A stretch of DNA of 64,000 nucleotides from JAFAXD01 sp051985675 (GCA_051985675.1 JBPYFJ010000038.1:57388-121387), one strand, 5' to 3'; shown: positions 46,235 through 54,623, counted from the first letter of the stretch. Numbers and translations: made by a program. Notes: generated from the letters alone by a model not told the origin.

Positions 46235-46348
46235 CTTGGGACATCCTGTTGATGCTTTGCGTTAACGCCCAAGCGTGAGGTTGCGTTCCAGGCACACTCC
46301 GGGCGTTGACGCCCCTTGCGTTGACCGATAGGGGTTCCTGACTATTAG

Positions 46349-46422
46349 GGCCACGTGGCGGAGTGGTTACGCAGCGGTCTGCAAAACCGTTTACGCCGGT
46401 TCAATTCCGGCCGTGGCCTCCA
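46349..46422 (+). tRNA. tRNA-Cys (GCA)
   Basis: A 74-base cloverleaf: acceptor GGCCACG paired with CGTGGCC, anticodon loop CTGCAAA giving GCA (Cys), T-arm GCCGG-TTCAATT-CCGGC, discriminator T and an encoded CCA end at 46420-46422. Confidence 0.93.
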
Positions 46423-46480
46423 TTCCAACGGAACTTCCGTCAGATCCCGTCCGCAACACCTTGCCCAAGGGAGTAACTCC

Positions 46481-47491
46481 ATGCGCGCCTTCCAACTGCC
46501 GCAAGGCACCGGGATCGAGGCTCTGACCAAGGTCGACGTGGCGCAGCCCAAGCCGGCGCATCGCCAGGTGCTGGTCAAGGTTTCCGCGTGCTCGCTGAAT
46601 TTTCGCGACCTCGCAATCGTGCTCGGCCGCTATCGCATGCCGACCAAACCAAACGTCGTGCCGCTCTCCGATGGCGCCGGAGAGGTGGTCGAGGTCGGCC
46701 TCGGCGTCACCCGCGTCAAGGTCGGCGACCGTGTCGCCGGCAACTTTTTCCAGCGCTGGCCGGGCGGCCACGCCAGCGCCGACACCCAAGCGAGCGCGCT
46801 CGGCGGCAGCATCGACGGCATGCTGCGCGAATACGCTGTGCTCGAAGAAGAAGGCGTCGTGAAGCTGCCCGCGCACCTCACCCATCAGGAAGGCGCGTGC
46901 CTCCCCTGCGCCGGGGTGACCGCTTGGAACGCGCTGGTCGAGCACGGCCGCCTGATCGCGGGACAGACCGTGCTGGTACAGGGCACCGGCGGCGTCTCGA
47001 TGCTCGCGCTGCAGTTTTGCAAAATCTTCGGCGCCGACGTGATCGCGACTTCATCGAGCGATGCCAAGCTCGAGCGGGCGAAGAAGCTCGGGGCCGCGCA
47101 CGGCGTGAACTACAAGACGACGCCGGACTGGGACAAAGCCGCGGTCGAGCTCACCGGCGGCGTCGGCGTCGATCAGGTGGTCGAGGTTGGCGGCGCCGGC
47201 ACGATTGCAAAATCGCTCGGCGCGCTGCGCATGGGCGGCAAGATCAGCATGATCGGCGTGCTGTCCGGAGCCGCCGATCTCAACCCGATGCTGATCATGG
47301 GCAAGCGCGCCAATGTGCAAGGGATCTCGGTCGGCTCGACCCAGATGTTCGAGGCGATGAACCGCGCCATCGCTGTCGCCAAGATGAAGCCGGTGATCGA
47401 CAAAGTGTTTGGCTTCGATGACACGCCGGCCGCGTTCCGCCATATGCAATCCGCGCAGCACTTCGGAAAGATCGTGATCGATCTCGCCTGA
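46481..47491 (+). CDS. Zinc-free alcohol dehydrogenase-like / quinone oxidoreductase family (MDR) protein
   Basis: 336 aa from the ATG at 46481, with AAGGGAG upstream. GroES-like domain first (LVKVSACSLNFRDLAIVLGRY, VVPLSDGAGEVVEVG, VGDRVAGNFF), then the Rossmann domain with VLVQGTGGVSMLALQF. The structural-zinc Cys cluster is absent. The SDGAGEV motif and the lack of zinc ligands suggest an NADP(H)-dependent enone or quinone reductase. It begins 59 bases after tRNA-Cys. Physiological substrate unknown. Confidence 0.85.
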   Translation: MRAFQLPQGTGIEALTKVDVAQPKPAHRQVLVKVSACSLNFRDLAIVLGRYRMPTKPNVVPLSDGAGEVVEVGLGVTRVKVGDRVAGNFFQRWPGGHASADTQASALGGSIDGMLREYAVLEEEGVVKLPAHLTHQEGACLPCAGVTAWNALVEHGRLIAGQTVLVQGTGGVSMLALQFCKIFGADVIATSSSDAKLERAKKLGAAHGVNYKTTPDWDKAAVELTGGVGVDQVVEVGGAGTIAKSLGALRMGGKISMIGVLSGAADLNPMLIMGKRANVQGISVGSTQMFEAMNRAIAVAKMKPVIDKVFGFDDTPAAFRHMQSAQHFGKIVIDLA

Positions 47492-47568
47492 GCTGGCCCG
47501 CCGCGCTCGGCCGGTCGGCACGCTCTGCCCTCGCAGTCCGCACGTTGTCATTCATCGTTGTGCAGCCA

Positions 47569-47646
47569 TGTTGCGCAGCATCGGGGCTGAATTGTGCTAT
47601 GCAACATAGAATTATTGCCATGCAGCAAGTTCATGTTACTGCAACA
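47569..47646. promoter_or_regulatory. Cluster of TGTTGC/GCAACA-type sites upstream of DUF1127 gene
   Basis: Within about 75 bases there are several copies of ATGTTGC or its complement GCAACAT (CCATGTTGCGC, ATGCAACATAG, ATGCAGCA, ACTGCAACAC), partly as inverted pairs. The stretch is AT-richer than its surroundings and ends 50 bases before the DUF1127 start. This looks like an operator region; the binding protein is unknown. Confidence 0.3.
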
Positions 47647-47694
47647 CTAATCTTCCTATATGAAGGCAGGCGCTACCGATTCGAGGAGATCGTC

Positions 47695-47928
47695 ATGCCG
47701 TCCGTTGCCTTGCAGTTTCCGTCCGGGCGCGGTAGCCGCGGCAGCGGGCTTTCGCGGTTTGCGCGGTCCGTCGTGCGGCTTCCGGACCTCGTCGTCTCCG
47801 CGATCGTGGAGGCGCGCCAGATCGCCACGACCTGTCACGAGCTCTCGCGCATGTCGGATGCGGAGCTGCGCAAGCGCGGCCTGACGCGCGGCACCATCGT
47901 CCGCTTTGCGGTGCTCGGGCGCGTTTAG
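47695..47928 (+). CDS. DUF1127 small protein
   Basis: 77 aa from the ATG at 47695, with GAGGAG upstream. The C-terminal 45 residues are the DUF1127 signature (ELSRMSDAELRKRGLTRGTI), found in many copies in Rhizobiales. Some members bind RNA or influence phosphate/carbon metabolism; the role here is unknown. N-terminal Ser/Arg-rich segment is variable. Confidence 0.8.
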   Translation: MPSVALQFPSGRGSRGSGLSRFARSVVRLPDLVVSAIVEARQIATTCHELSRMSDAELRKRGLTRGTIVRFAVLGRV

Positions 47929-48016
47929 GAGCGCATACATTGGCGCTTCACGCCTGCCGCGACTTCGCGCTAGGCAAGCCGCCGCGCGTTTGTTATAGGC
48001 GCCGCTTGGTGCGTGG

Positions 48017-48091
48017 TCCCCGGTAGCTCAGTGGTAGAGCAACCGGCTGTTAACCGGTTGGTCGCTGGTTCGAATCCGGCCCGGGGAGCCA
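48017..48091 (+). tRNA. tRNA-Asn (GTT), probable integration site
   Basis: A 75-base cloverleaf: acceptor TCCCCGG / CCGGGGA, anticodon loop CTGTTAA giving GTT (Asn), T-loop GGTTCGAATCC, discriminator G and encoded CCA. A tyrosine integrase ends 64 bases downstream on the opposite strand and co-oriented accessory genes follow, the usual sign of a tRNA 3' end used as attB. Confidence 0.95.
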
Positions 48092-48132
48092 TCAGTTAAA
48101 ACTCAATTTGATTTTGCTGCGTTTTTCGCCCG

Positions 48133-48164
48133 AATTGGCTAACCGCTCGCAAGGTTAGCCAATT
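48133..48164. terminator. Terminator after tRNA-Asn, overlapping the integrase stop
   Basis: A 12-bp perfect stem (AATTGGCTAACC / GGTTAGCCAATT) with an 8-base loop, followed on the plus strand by TTTGTTT. It overlaps the stop codon of the integrase gene (48155-48157), and the minus strand also has an A/T-rich flank, so it could act in both directions. Confidence 0.7.
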
Positions 48165-49213
48165 TTTGTTTCCGGTTTGACCTTCGCCATTGCCGCTATC
48201 GCGAGGCGCTTGCGCTCAGCCGTCCGGGTGTAGCGCTCAATCTCCTTCAAGCTGGCATGTCCGGTGATCGCGGCAATCTCGTGCGGCGTGCAACCGGATT
48301 CTGCCAAACGCACTGATGCTGCCTTCCTCAACCCATGGAAAGCGCAATGGTGCAAGTTGGCCATGTCACACTGTTCGCGAAACCAATTACCGAATCCCGC
48401 CGCGGTGAATGGCTTGCCCAATTCCGTAACGAGAAAAGTCATGTGACCGCTCGGCGTGGCGTCGATCGTAGCGCGCAACACCGGGTGAACTGGGATTGAA
48501 AGCTCTATGCCTGTAGAGCGGCTCGTTTTACCCCGAACCCATTCCAGGATCTCCTTACGGACATGCTGAGGCCCCATCGCGACCACGTCTTGCCTCGCCT
48601 GCCCGGTGAACAAGCCAAGAGCGAGAGCGAGTCGAGGCTTGCTGCCAAGCGGATGTCTCGCCTCGAATAGCGCGATCTCGTCCTCCGTCCAGCGATGAAA
48701 GCCCGCGCGCGATTTTGGCCGGAGCGCCTTCACGCCCTGAGTCGGATCGTCTGACCGTAGCCGGATTTCGATTGCATATTTCATCAACGCGCGGAGCGCC
48801 TTGCGTAGCCCGTTGGCGCTTTCAGGCTTCTCGGCCCGGTCGGCCATCAACTTGATTACGTGCTCCCGTTGCAACGTGGCAGCGCGTTTGTCGCCGTGTT
48901 CACGGCAAAACGCCTCGATAATGTTGCGACGGACGCCTCGTGTGCTCGGCTCCATCTTGAGGTAATCGAGCGACTGGAAATAGGACACTGCGAGCGCGCG
49001 CATCGAACCCGGGGATACCCTCTTGGCGCCCGGCGGTCCCCTCCCCTGGCCGGCAATTGCTTCCGCGTATGCCCCCATGAAGTCCGGACTGTAGGGCAGC
49101 CCCGGTAAGGGCACTTTTTTGAATCCAGCACGGCGGAAGTAGAAGCGCGGCCGGCCGTGTCGGTCGATATAACCGTGCACGTACTTGGGAAGGCGGGTTA
49201 AATGCGGTCCCAT
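48155..49213 (-). CDS. int: Tyrosine recombinase (integrase)
   Basis: 352 aa. A basic N-terminal domain (HLTRLPKYVHGYIDRHGRPR) is followed by a SAM-like core-binding region and the catalytic domain. The five active residues can be traced by eye: Arg207 (TGQARQDV), His293 and Arg296 (HGLRKAA), His319 (GHASLKEIERY) and Tyr328. It belongs to the phage/ICE integrases that use tRNA genes. The start overlaps the preceding 61-aa gene by 16 bases, so it is the last gene of the island operon. Confidence 0.92.
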   Translation of the reverse strand: MGPHLTRLPKYVHGYIDRHGRPRFYFRRAGFKKVPLPGLPYSPDFMGAYAEAIAGQGRGPPGAKRVSPGSMRALAVSYFQSLDYLKMEPSTRGVRRNIIEAFCREHGDKRAATLQREHVIKLMADRAEKPESANGLRKALRALMKYAIEIRLRSDDPTQGVKALRPKSRAGFHRWTEDEIALFEARHPLGSKPRLALALGLFTGQARQDVVAMGPQHVRKEILEWVRGKTSRSTGIELSIPVHPVLRATIDATPSGHMTFLVTELGKPFTAAGFGNWFREQCDMANLHHCAFHGLRKAASVRLAESGCTPHEIAAITGHASLKEIERYTRTAERKRLAIAAMAKVKPETKIG

Positions 49214-49383
49214 TCGTTAGGTTCCTCGGCTGTTGCCTTAGCTTCGATCGCCTCCCCAGCGACGACAATGTGCGCCCCGGTCTTATCCACCCGGATTTCA
49301 GCCACAGACTTTCCAGCTGCGGCCAAGGCTTTTACGGCCTTGGTCACGTCTCTTTGACAGAAGTTCTGCGGGCCACGGCTCAT
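49198..49383 (-). CDS. Small conserved island protein (unknown)
   Basis: 61 aa, beginning MSRGPQNFCQRDVTKAVKAL and ending in an acidic tail (EEPNEWDRI). Short proteins starting SRGPxxFxQxDVTKA are recurrent beside integrases in rhizobial prophages and islands. It overlaps the VRR-NUC stop by 4 bases (ATGA) and the integrase start by 16 bases, so all three are coupled. It might be an excision or replication accessory; that is inference. Confidence 0.7.
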   Translation of the reverse strand: MSRGPQNFCQRDVTKAVKALAAAGKSVAEIRVDKTGAHIVVAGEAIEAKATAEEPNEWDRI

Positions 49384-49745
49384 TGCGATCGCCCCCGCAG
49401 CAACCCCCAGCCCTCAAGTCGTTCGAGCGCCTGGTCGATGCCGATCGCAACCGCGACTTCGGCGCCGGCCCGCGCCATCTCCTCATGGGCGAGGCGTTGC
49501 GCGTCACTGAGGCGGCCGTTGGGGGCCTTCAGCTCGAGGCCGTACGCCCTGCCGTCGCGTATGCAGATCAGGTCGGGCACGCCTGCCCGGACGCCGCAGG
49601 CTTTGAGAATTGCACCCTCTATTGCAGTTCTGGCGCCGCCATTGGCAGGGTGGAACCAATAGACGCCCGGAGCCCGCCGTAGCCGCAGATGCTCGGCAAC
49701 GGCCTTTTGGACGTCCTGCTCCGGTCGGCGGCGACGACGTGTCAT
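49380..49745 (-). CDS. VRR-NUC domain nuclease
   Basis: 121 aa. Catalytic PD-(D/E)xK residues are Asp58 in GVPDLI and Glu71-Leu-Lys73 in LELKAPNGRLSDAQ, with Gln83 as in other stand-alone VRR-NUC proteins. These small phage nucleases resolve branched DNA or assist replication and packaging. Sixth gene of the island operon, 6 bases after the upstream gene. Confidence 0.85.
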   Translation of the reverse strand: MTRRRRRPEQDVQKAVAEHLRLRRAPGVYWFHPANGGARTAIEGAILKACGVRAGVPDLICIRDGRAYGLELKAPNGRLSDAQRLAHEEMARAGAEVAVAIGIDQALERLEGWGLLRGRSQ

Positions 49746-49751
49746 GTGAGA

Positions 49752-50066
49752 TCAGGTCGCCTTTCGGAGTTCTATGGCGACCGTGCCGTGCCCGTACTCC
49801 AGGCCGAATTTGTTGCAGGCGGCAACGAGTGATTGGACGTCGTGGATTTGGTACGGCTGGCACAGCAGCAGGCGCTTCCCGTCGCTATCGATCCAGCCGG
49901 AGGCGTGATCCATCCAGTCCCAGTGGCCGTGCCTGCCTTCGAAGCAAACATCGACACCGCAACGCCCCTTACTAAGCCAGTGCAGACAAAAGCCGTTCGG
50001 TGAATATCGCAGGCCACTTCGCTCGGCCAACTTCTTCATCTCGTCATTCGCGCCGTAGGGTTTCAT
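49752..50066 (-). CDS. Unknown island protein
   Basis: 104 aa with AAGGA upstream of the start. Rich in Trp, His and Cys (LHWLSKGRCGVDVCFEG, HWDWMDHASGWID), which might indicate a compact metal-binding fold. No family recognised. It sits between the DUF3987 and VRR-NUC genes in the same operon. Confidence 0.65.
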   Translation of the reverse strand: MKPYGANDEMKKLAERSGLRYSPNGFCLHWLSKGRCGVDVCFEGRHGHWDWMDHASGWIDSDGKRLLLCQPYQIHDVQSLVAACNKFGLEYGHGTVAIELRKAT

Positions 50067-50125
50067 GATCGATCCTTTTGGAGGCTATGGGGGGGGTGCG
50101 GAAACTGCGCAAACCGCACCCTGAA

Positions 50126-51748
50126 TTAGGTTTCCGCAGTTTCCGTAGTTTCCGCAGTGGCTAGGAGTGCTGGATTTACGTGCCACCGGGTAGTCGGCCT
50201 GCCACCCTGGGGGCCGTGGTGCTCGACGTCCTTTTTGACCCAACCGGCCTTCTCAAGGTCTTGCAACAATCTCTCGGTCTCCTCGGCGTCGAGTTTCTGG
50301 CCGAGAGCATCGCGACGGATGTCTTCGCGGCTGACCTCGGTCTTGCGCTTAGCGAGAAGCCACCGGAGGGTGCGCCGAGCCTCCTTGTGGCGGTCGCTCA
50401 GCCCGATCTGCCGGAGGCAGGCCCGCGCGTGAGGCCAGAAGAATTCCTGGACTAGCTTGATGGCAGCTTCGATGTGTCGAACACCGATCTGGGTCGGCTC
50501 AGGGCCGCCGACGAATGACCAGTCGAGGAAGCAGAGCGTACCGGCAAGGCGAAGGACGTGAGCGGGCATCTTCGACCACCACTCACGTTCGCGACCGTCG
50601 AGGGCTTTCTTTCCGGCGTGCGCAAACTGCCGAAACTGCTCAAACCTCTCGACTGCTTCGGCAGAGAGCCGCACGGCGCGGGGGGCGAACACTTCCTGGC
50701 CGCCCTCCAACTCGACGAGCCGCGTGATTGCGTTCACGATCTCCGGCTCGACCTCCGCGACGTCATCGGCGAGGGGCTTGTAGGTCGGCTCAAGCGGCCA
50801 TGCGAAGCAAACTCTCGCGTACATGCCGTCGAGGTCGCCCTCGAACGACCTCGCGAGTTTGTCTGGTTGCAGACCCCCAACGAGACCGACCAGCAAGTAG
50901 TCGAGGGAGATTGCCGCGCGCGACATGCGCTCGACCACGTAGGCGCCCCCGTTCCACGCCTCTAGCCAGAATTCGTTGTCCTGGCCGCTGGAATACCGGC
51001 TCATGTTGAGGAACAGGCTGGCCAACTCGTCGGACAGCAACAGGACGCCCTGTGGCTGCACCTCCAACAATTGAGCGATCCTCTCAATCGTCGCATTCGA
51101 TATGTGAAGGCGGGGAGCGATGAACTGGCCGGGGTCTTCGGCCTCGTGGGGCATCGTAGGTTCGGCCTTCGCAGTGTTGCGATACTTCTGAAGGTCCACG
51201 ACGCTCTCGGCGGCCATTTCTTTCAGTTGTTTTCCCCACGCATCACGCATGGCCTTGGCGGTCTCGCGCCGGGTCTCATGCGCGCGTCTCATCTCTGCGA
51301 TCTTTTCCTTGCGATTGCGCTCGACCAGCGTCAGCGCGCGTCTGGTCGCGTCGATGCCGGGGGTCTTGCCACTGCCGGAGAACCCCACGATTGACGTCCA
51401 GCATGTCATCGGCTGCGACCACGAACTTGATGCCTGAACGCGGCGCGACGTTCCAATCAAGCTGGATGCGATGCCGAGCAACGGAACGGCAACATGCGCT
51501 GGCGTGACACCTGCGCCGTGGGCGGCAAGCTCGACCCACTTCCGGCCAGCAGGCGCCAGCGCGTCGAGCGGGAAGTCAGGCAGTGAGCCGCGCCTGTCGT
51601 CGAGGATCGACCAGTCGGGGTCCGACCATTTGTCGCCCGCGCCGTTCCCTTTCTTAGCCTGCGCGTCAGCCTTGCGACATGCTGCCGCGAAGCTTGGACT
51701 GACGTCGTTGTAGTCGTCGGTGGGGATAACGGTCACAACCGCCTCCAT
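50126..51748 (-). CDS. DUF3987 primase/helicase-like ATPase
   Basis: 540 aa. Walker A is GFSGSGKT at 122-129 and the Walker B-like LLLSDELASL has Asp240-Glu241, the DUF3987 pattern of phage and plasmid replication proteins. A charged helical hairpin (residues 145-190) separates them; the C-terminal part (about 440-525) looks like a winged helix. The last residues are a short Thr-Ala-Glu repeat encoded by TTTCCG-type DNA repeats. Likely the replication protein of the element. Confidence 0.85.
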   Translation of the reverse strand: MEAVVTVIPTDDYNDVSPSFAAACRKADAQAKKGNGAGDKWSDPDWSILDDRRGSLPDFPLDALAPAGRKWVELAAHGAGVTPAHVAVPLLGIASSLIGTSRRVQASSSWSQPMTCWTSIVGFSGSGKTPGIDATRRALTLVERNRKEKIAEMRRAHETRRETAKAMRDAWGKQLKEMAAESVVDLQKYRNTAKAEPTMPHEAEDPGQFIAPRLHISNATIERIAQLLEVQPQGVLLLSDELASLFLNMSRYSSGQDNEFWLEAWNGGAYVVERMSRAAISLDYLLVGLVGGLQPDKLARSFEGDLDGMYARVCFAWPLEPTYKPLADDVAEVEPEIVNAITRLVELEGGQEVFAPRAVRLSAEAVERFEQFRQFAHAGKKALDGREREWWSKMPAHVLRLAGTLCFLDWSFVGGPEPTQIGVRHIEAAIKLVQEFFWPHARACLRQIGLSDRHKEARRTLRWLLAKRKTEVSREDIRRDALGQKLDAEETERLLQDLEKAGWVKKDVEHHGPQGGRPTTRWHVNPALLATAETTETAET

Positions 51749-52002
51749 CCGAGCGCGGCGGACAAATCGTCCTCGACGGTGACGGCGCCGAACGTCTCAA
51801 CGAGCCCGGACGCCTCGGCGAGCGCACGAAGGTCTTCGACACAACGGCGATAGCAATCGACGGCTATCAGGTGAAAGACAGCGCGTCTGTTCTGTATCGA
51901 GGCGCCGACGATCGCTCGTGTGAAGCTCTCAAATACGTGGCCCCTATAGGGAGCCAAAGGAATTTCGTTGCGCGCAATCGCGCCGGTGTGTAAATCTCGC
52001 AT
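51733..52002 (-). CDS. Small unknown island protein
   Basis: 89 aa, AAGGAA 7-12 bases upstream. It overlaps the start of the DUF3987 gene by 16 bases. The sequence is mixed helix-forming (HLIAVDCYRRCVEDLRALAEAS) without a recognised motif. Confidence 0.6.
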   Translation of the reverse strand: MRDLHTGAIARNEIPLAPYRGHVFESFTRAIVGASIQNRRAVFHLIAVDCYRRCVEDLRALAEASGLVETFGAVTVEDDLSAALGWRRL

Positions 52003-52085
52003 TTAAGTATTCCTTGGCCCCGTCCGCGGTTCGCTTGCCAGCGCGCGGCGGGGTTTTTCGTTTGGAATTTAAGGATGAAAGACAT

Positions 52086-52319
52086 TTACGCCGTCGCCGC
52101 GTCGGGTTCGCGCCCGCGCGTCGGCAGCGATCGAATGTAACGGCGAACCTCCGCCAGCTCGACAATTGACCTTTTCCCGTCCTTGCGAACGGTGAGTCGG
52201 CCTTCCTTCGCTGCACCGAAAATTCGAGTCCGGGAAAGCCCCGTGAGATGCGGGACGTGCTCCAATGGAACAGCCAGCGCTTCACCAGTATTTAGATGTT
52301 CAACAGTATCGATAACCAC
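52086..52319 (-). CDS. AlpA/excisionase-like helix-turn-helix protein
   Basis: 77 aa, GTG start with AGGAG 7 bases upstream. The layout (EHVPHLTGLSRTRIFGAAKEGRLTVRKDGKRSIVELAEVRRYI) is the MerR-like winged HTH of AlpA and Xis proteins, where the helix is followed by a basic wing. Such proteins direct excision or switch on island genes. It is upstream of the operon running to the integrase, so it may control it. Confidence 0.82.
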   Translation of the reverse strand: MVIDTVEHLNTGEALAVPLEHVPHLTGLSRTRIFGAAKEGRLTVRKDGKRSIVELAEVRRYIRSLPTRGREPDAATA

Positions 52320-52503
52320 GTTTCGTCTCCTGAGTTCTGTCCCGACAGGTTCCGCCAGGATGATCAGGAGAATGGGGTGAGGCGGCGCCGAAAAAAATAT
52401 CTGACGCTTTACTTTGTGTGAGGATTTTGCCGTTAGGATTTTCTGTGTTTGATATCAAGGAGTTTTTGTTTTTTTAGACAGCGCGATCCGTATTTTTTCA
52501 TCG
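52320..52503. promoter_or_regulatory. AT-rich intergenic stretch upstream of the AlpA-like gene
   Basis: This 184-base gap is the most AT-rich part of the island, with runs of A and T (AAAAAAATAT, TTTTTGTTTTTTT) and a repeated GTTAGGATTT at 52432 and 52503, plus GAGGATTT at 52420. It should hold the operon promoter; the repeats might bind an initiator or regulator. No specific promoter boxes can be fixed. Confidence 0.3.
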
Positions 52504-53232
52504 TTAGGATTTCTTAGGGCGGCCCGGGTTCTGCCAGCTAGCGCGCCCAGTCACTTTAATCGCCTCACGCCAAGCGCGGCGGAACGGCTGGGGGCCCACG
52601 CCAAATCTTTGCTTGGCCTCATTCTGGTATGCTTCATAGGGCTTCGGCTTCTCTTTGTTGGCTTTCATTTCCGATATCAGCCATTTCTTGCATCCGACAA
52701 TAGCAGGACGTTCTAGGAGCGGAACAGGACGCGGCAACGGAATGTCTTTACCGAGCCACTGCGCGGCCACTGCGCGTCTAATCCAACAATGATCTTTTAG
52801 AAAATTTATAATCGCGCAATCCTTGTCGTCGCCATTAAGATTGTCAAAGGTGTGCAGAAATTCGGCAAACGCCGATGGCGCCAGAAGGGTTTTAAAATAA
52901 TCGTTACTTAGCACCATTAAAGCTGGTGATTGTTCTGTGCCGAGGCCGCCTTCAGCGGAATCCGATACGATATTTCTGAGTACTGTTATCTCGATTGATG
53001 CTCGTTTGGCGTCGTCAAATCTGGCTTTCTGCTTTTTGATCACGGCCTCAAAAACATGTTTGATCTGCAGCCACTCACCTGTCGCCCTCAGTTCTGAAAT
53101 TGCAAGCCTGCGCTCGGCTAGAACTAAGTGCGGTAAGTTAATCGTCGCAGGACGACAGAATTCGCAAAGGGGATCACCTTTTTCCCGGGGTGCTGGTTCG
53201 CGCATTTCGGACTTCGGTACGTTCGACGGCAT
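52504..53232 (-). CDS. Unknown accessory protein with possible C-terminal DNA-binding module
   Basis: 242 aa if the ATG at 53232 is used; an ATG at 53241 and an open frame to 53358 are alternatives. A Cys pair (CEFC) occurs near residue 17. The C-terminal region (FGVGPQPFRRAWREAIKVTGRASW then a Pro/Lys tail) resembles the helical end of putative regulators common in rhizobial islands. No family recognised for the middle. GC content is lower than the flanks. AT-rich DNA with direct repeats GTTAGGATTT follows the gene. Confidence 0.6.
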   Translation of the reverse strand: MPSNVPKSEMREPAPREKGDPLCEFCRPATINLPHLVLAERRLAISELRATGEWLQIKHVFEAVIKKQKARFDDAKRASIEITVLRNIVSDSAEGGLGTEQSPALMVLSNDYFKTLLAPSAFAEFLHTFDNLNGDDKDCAIINFLKDHCWIRRAVAAQWLGKDIPLPRPVPLLERPAIVGCKKWLISEMKANKEKPKPYEAYQNEAKQRFGVGPQPFRRAWREAIKVTGRASWQNPGRPKKS

Positions 53233-53709
53233 GAATCTCATCCTAGCTAGTCCTCGCAAGGATATTGCCGACTTGTACGTGGGTCCATTTTCCGCCACGC
53301 GCGGTTTTGACATTGCGCGCGTTGAGTTGGGCGGCGATGGCGTTGTTGCTACTGCCATCCCGTTGAAGTGATCGAATAATCGGTAGAACGTTGGCCGCGA
53401 ATTGCTCGGCAGAGCCTTTCAGGGCCTCTACGGCTTTGCGACGTGCCTGGTATGCTGAACGGGTTGGATGTCACCCGGCTCGCATTGGCGCTGGACGAGA
53501 GGGTTTTCTTTTATTGGACCCAAGCCGTGATTGTAGCGACAAAAGAGATTTGCAGGCTATGAGCAATCCCAAACACCCACCCGGCTCGCCAATGACACTC
53601 GGCAACATGCGCCATCTCGGCGTGCGGCGGGTTTTGCTGTTTCCTTGCTGGCCCCTGCACAGCGCACCGGGGAACCGCTGGCTCAAAGATGGCGCGGGTG
53701 CGATGGGCT
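53233..53709. other. Intergenic region with a degenerate small-protein remnant
   Basis: No intact gene is supported here. At 53559 an ATG opens a plus-strand frame (MSNPKHPPGSPMTLGNMRHL) whose MTLGNMRxLGV string is the N-terminus of a small rhizobial zinc-ribbon protein family. Family likeness stops after about 30 residues and the rest diverges, so this is probably a broken copy. The rest holds nothing I recognise. Confidence 0.3.
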
Positions 53710-54051
53710 TCATTTTAAACCAGAGCTTCGCGGCGGCAGCACCGCGCAAAACGTCACGAATATATCAGGCTCCAATCGAACGCCGCACCAGTGCCCGCCG
53801 TTGGTCTTGCCATCGTCGCCTTCCAGCGTGCGATATTGGATGGCCTCGTCGTGAACACTAATCCATTTGCCATTCACGTACATCTCGACGCCACCGTTGA
53901 CGATGCGCCAAGGCGCGGGGCGGCAATCGGTGCCGTGGCAGCAGAACTCGCCATGAGTTCCTACGAGATTGCCGTAGATGTCATGGGCCTGAACCGGCCA
54001 CGGAGTGAGCGTTAGACTCACCAGCATCCCGCAAAGCGTCGTCGTCTTCAT
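53710..54051 (-). CDS. Cys-rich secreted protein (unknown)
   Basis: 113 aa with a Sec signal peptide ending PVQA-HD. The mature part begins HDIYGNLVGTHGEFCCHGTDC and has Cys at four or five positions, probably disulfide-bonded; conserved tail HWCGVRLEPDIFVTFCAVLP. This is a recognisable rhizobial secreted family of unknown function. Predicted periplasmic. Alone on the minus strand after the island genes. Confidence 0.75.
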   Translation of the reverse strand: MKTTTLCGMLVSLTLTPWPVQAHDIYGNLVGTHGEFCCHGTDCRPAPWRIVNGGVEMYVNGKWISVHDEAIQYRTLEGDDGKTNGGHWCGVRLEPDIFVTFCAVLPPRSSGLK

Positions 54052-54623
54052 AGCCGTCCCCGTGACATAAACATTGCGCGCAGCAGGGTTGGCCGAGAGC
54101 GGAGGCCAGCGAGCGCATCCTCTGACTCGCTGGCCCCTCGCAACACCGCGCGCCGTACCTTCCTAGTTCGACGGTGCTGGTGCTGAACCTTCGCAAGCGG
54201 GGCCACCACCGGGGGGAGGCAGCCCCTAACACCGCGCGGCGCTCTCGGGGCCAACGGGTCAAGTGGAGGCTCAAGAACAGCCGGGGTGCTGACTTAAATA
54301 TAGCGCGCAGCTGTGCTCGTCGGTAGGAGCAAGCCCGCCGTTCCGCCGATAATCCGGTTTCTCGAAAGCGAAGGCCAGCGAGGCTTGGGGCCTTAAAACT
54401 CGCTGGCCCCTTCGCACCGCGCGCCACCCCGATACGCTCACTGTCAGTGGCGGTGGGTGCTAGGGGTGAGGTGTACGCTAGGGGGCCCGTTCAAAAAATA
54501 CGTAGACCTCGACCGCTCAAGTTGCGGAGATCAGAAAGGATATGGAGAAGGCCGGCCGCTACGAGAGTGATCGAAGGCTGACGCCTCCCATGTTAGCCTA
54601 GCCCTCTTTTTCGGGAGGGATGG
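54052..54623. other. Non-coding stretch with two copies of a hairpin unit
   Basis: No supported gene in these 572 bases. The inverted pair GGCCAGCGAG / CTCGCTGGCC occurs at 54104-54135 and again at 54373-54408. Both copies are followed by a similar GCACCGCGCGCC string, so it is a repeated structured unit about 270 bases apart. It could be terminators, an RNA, or a duplicated recombination site. The right end merges with the leader of the broken substrate-binding gene. Confidence 0.45.

Noticed and set aside
45796..46272. 158-codon minus-strand frame
   Set aside because: Its C-terminal half (MAGLVGVPAR..., RRDKPGDDE) is a translated palindromic repeat and its N-terminal half is the small gene at 46019 in another frame.
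53391..53861. 156-codon plus-strand frame
   Set aside because: Only the part around 53559-53640 resembles a known small protein; the remainder overlaps the convincing minus-strand secreted gene at 53710-54051.
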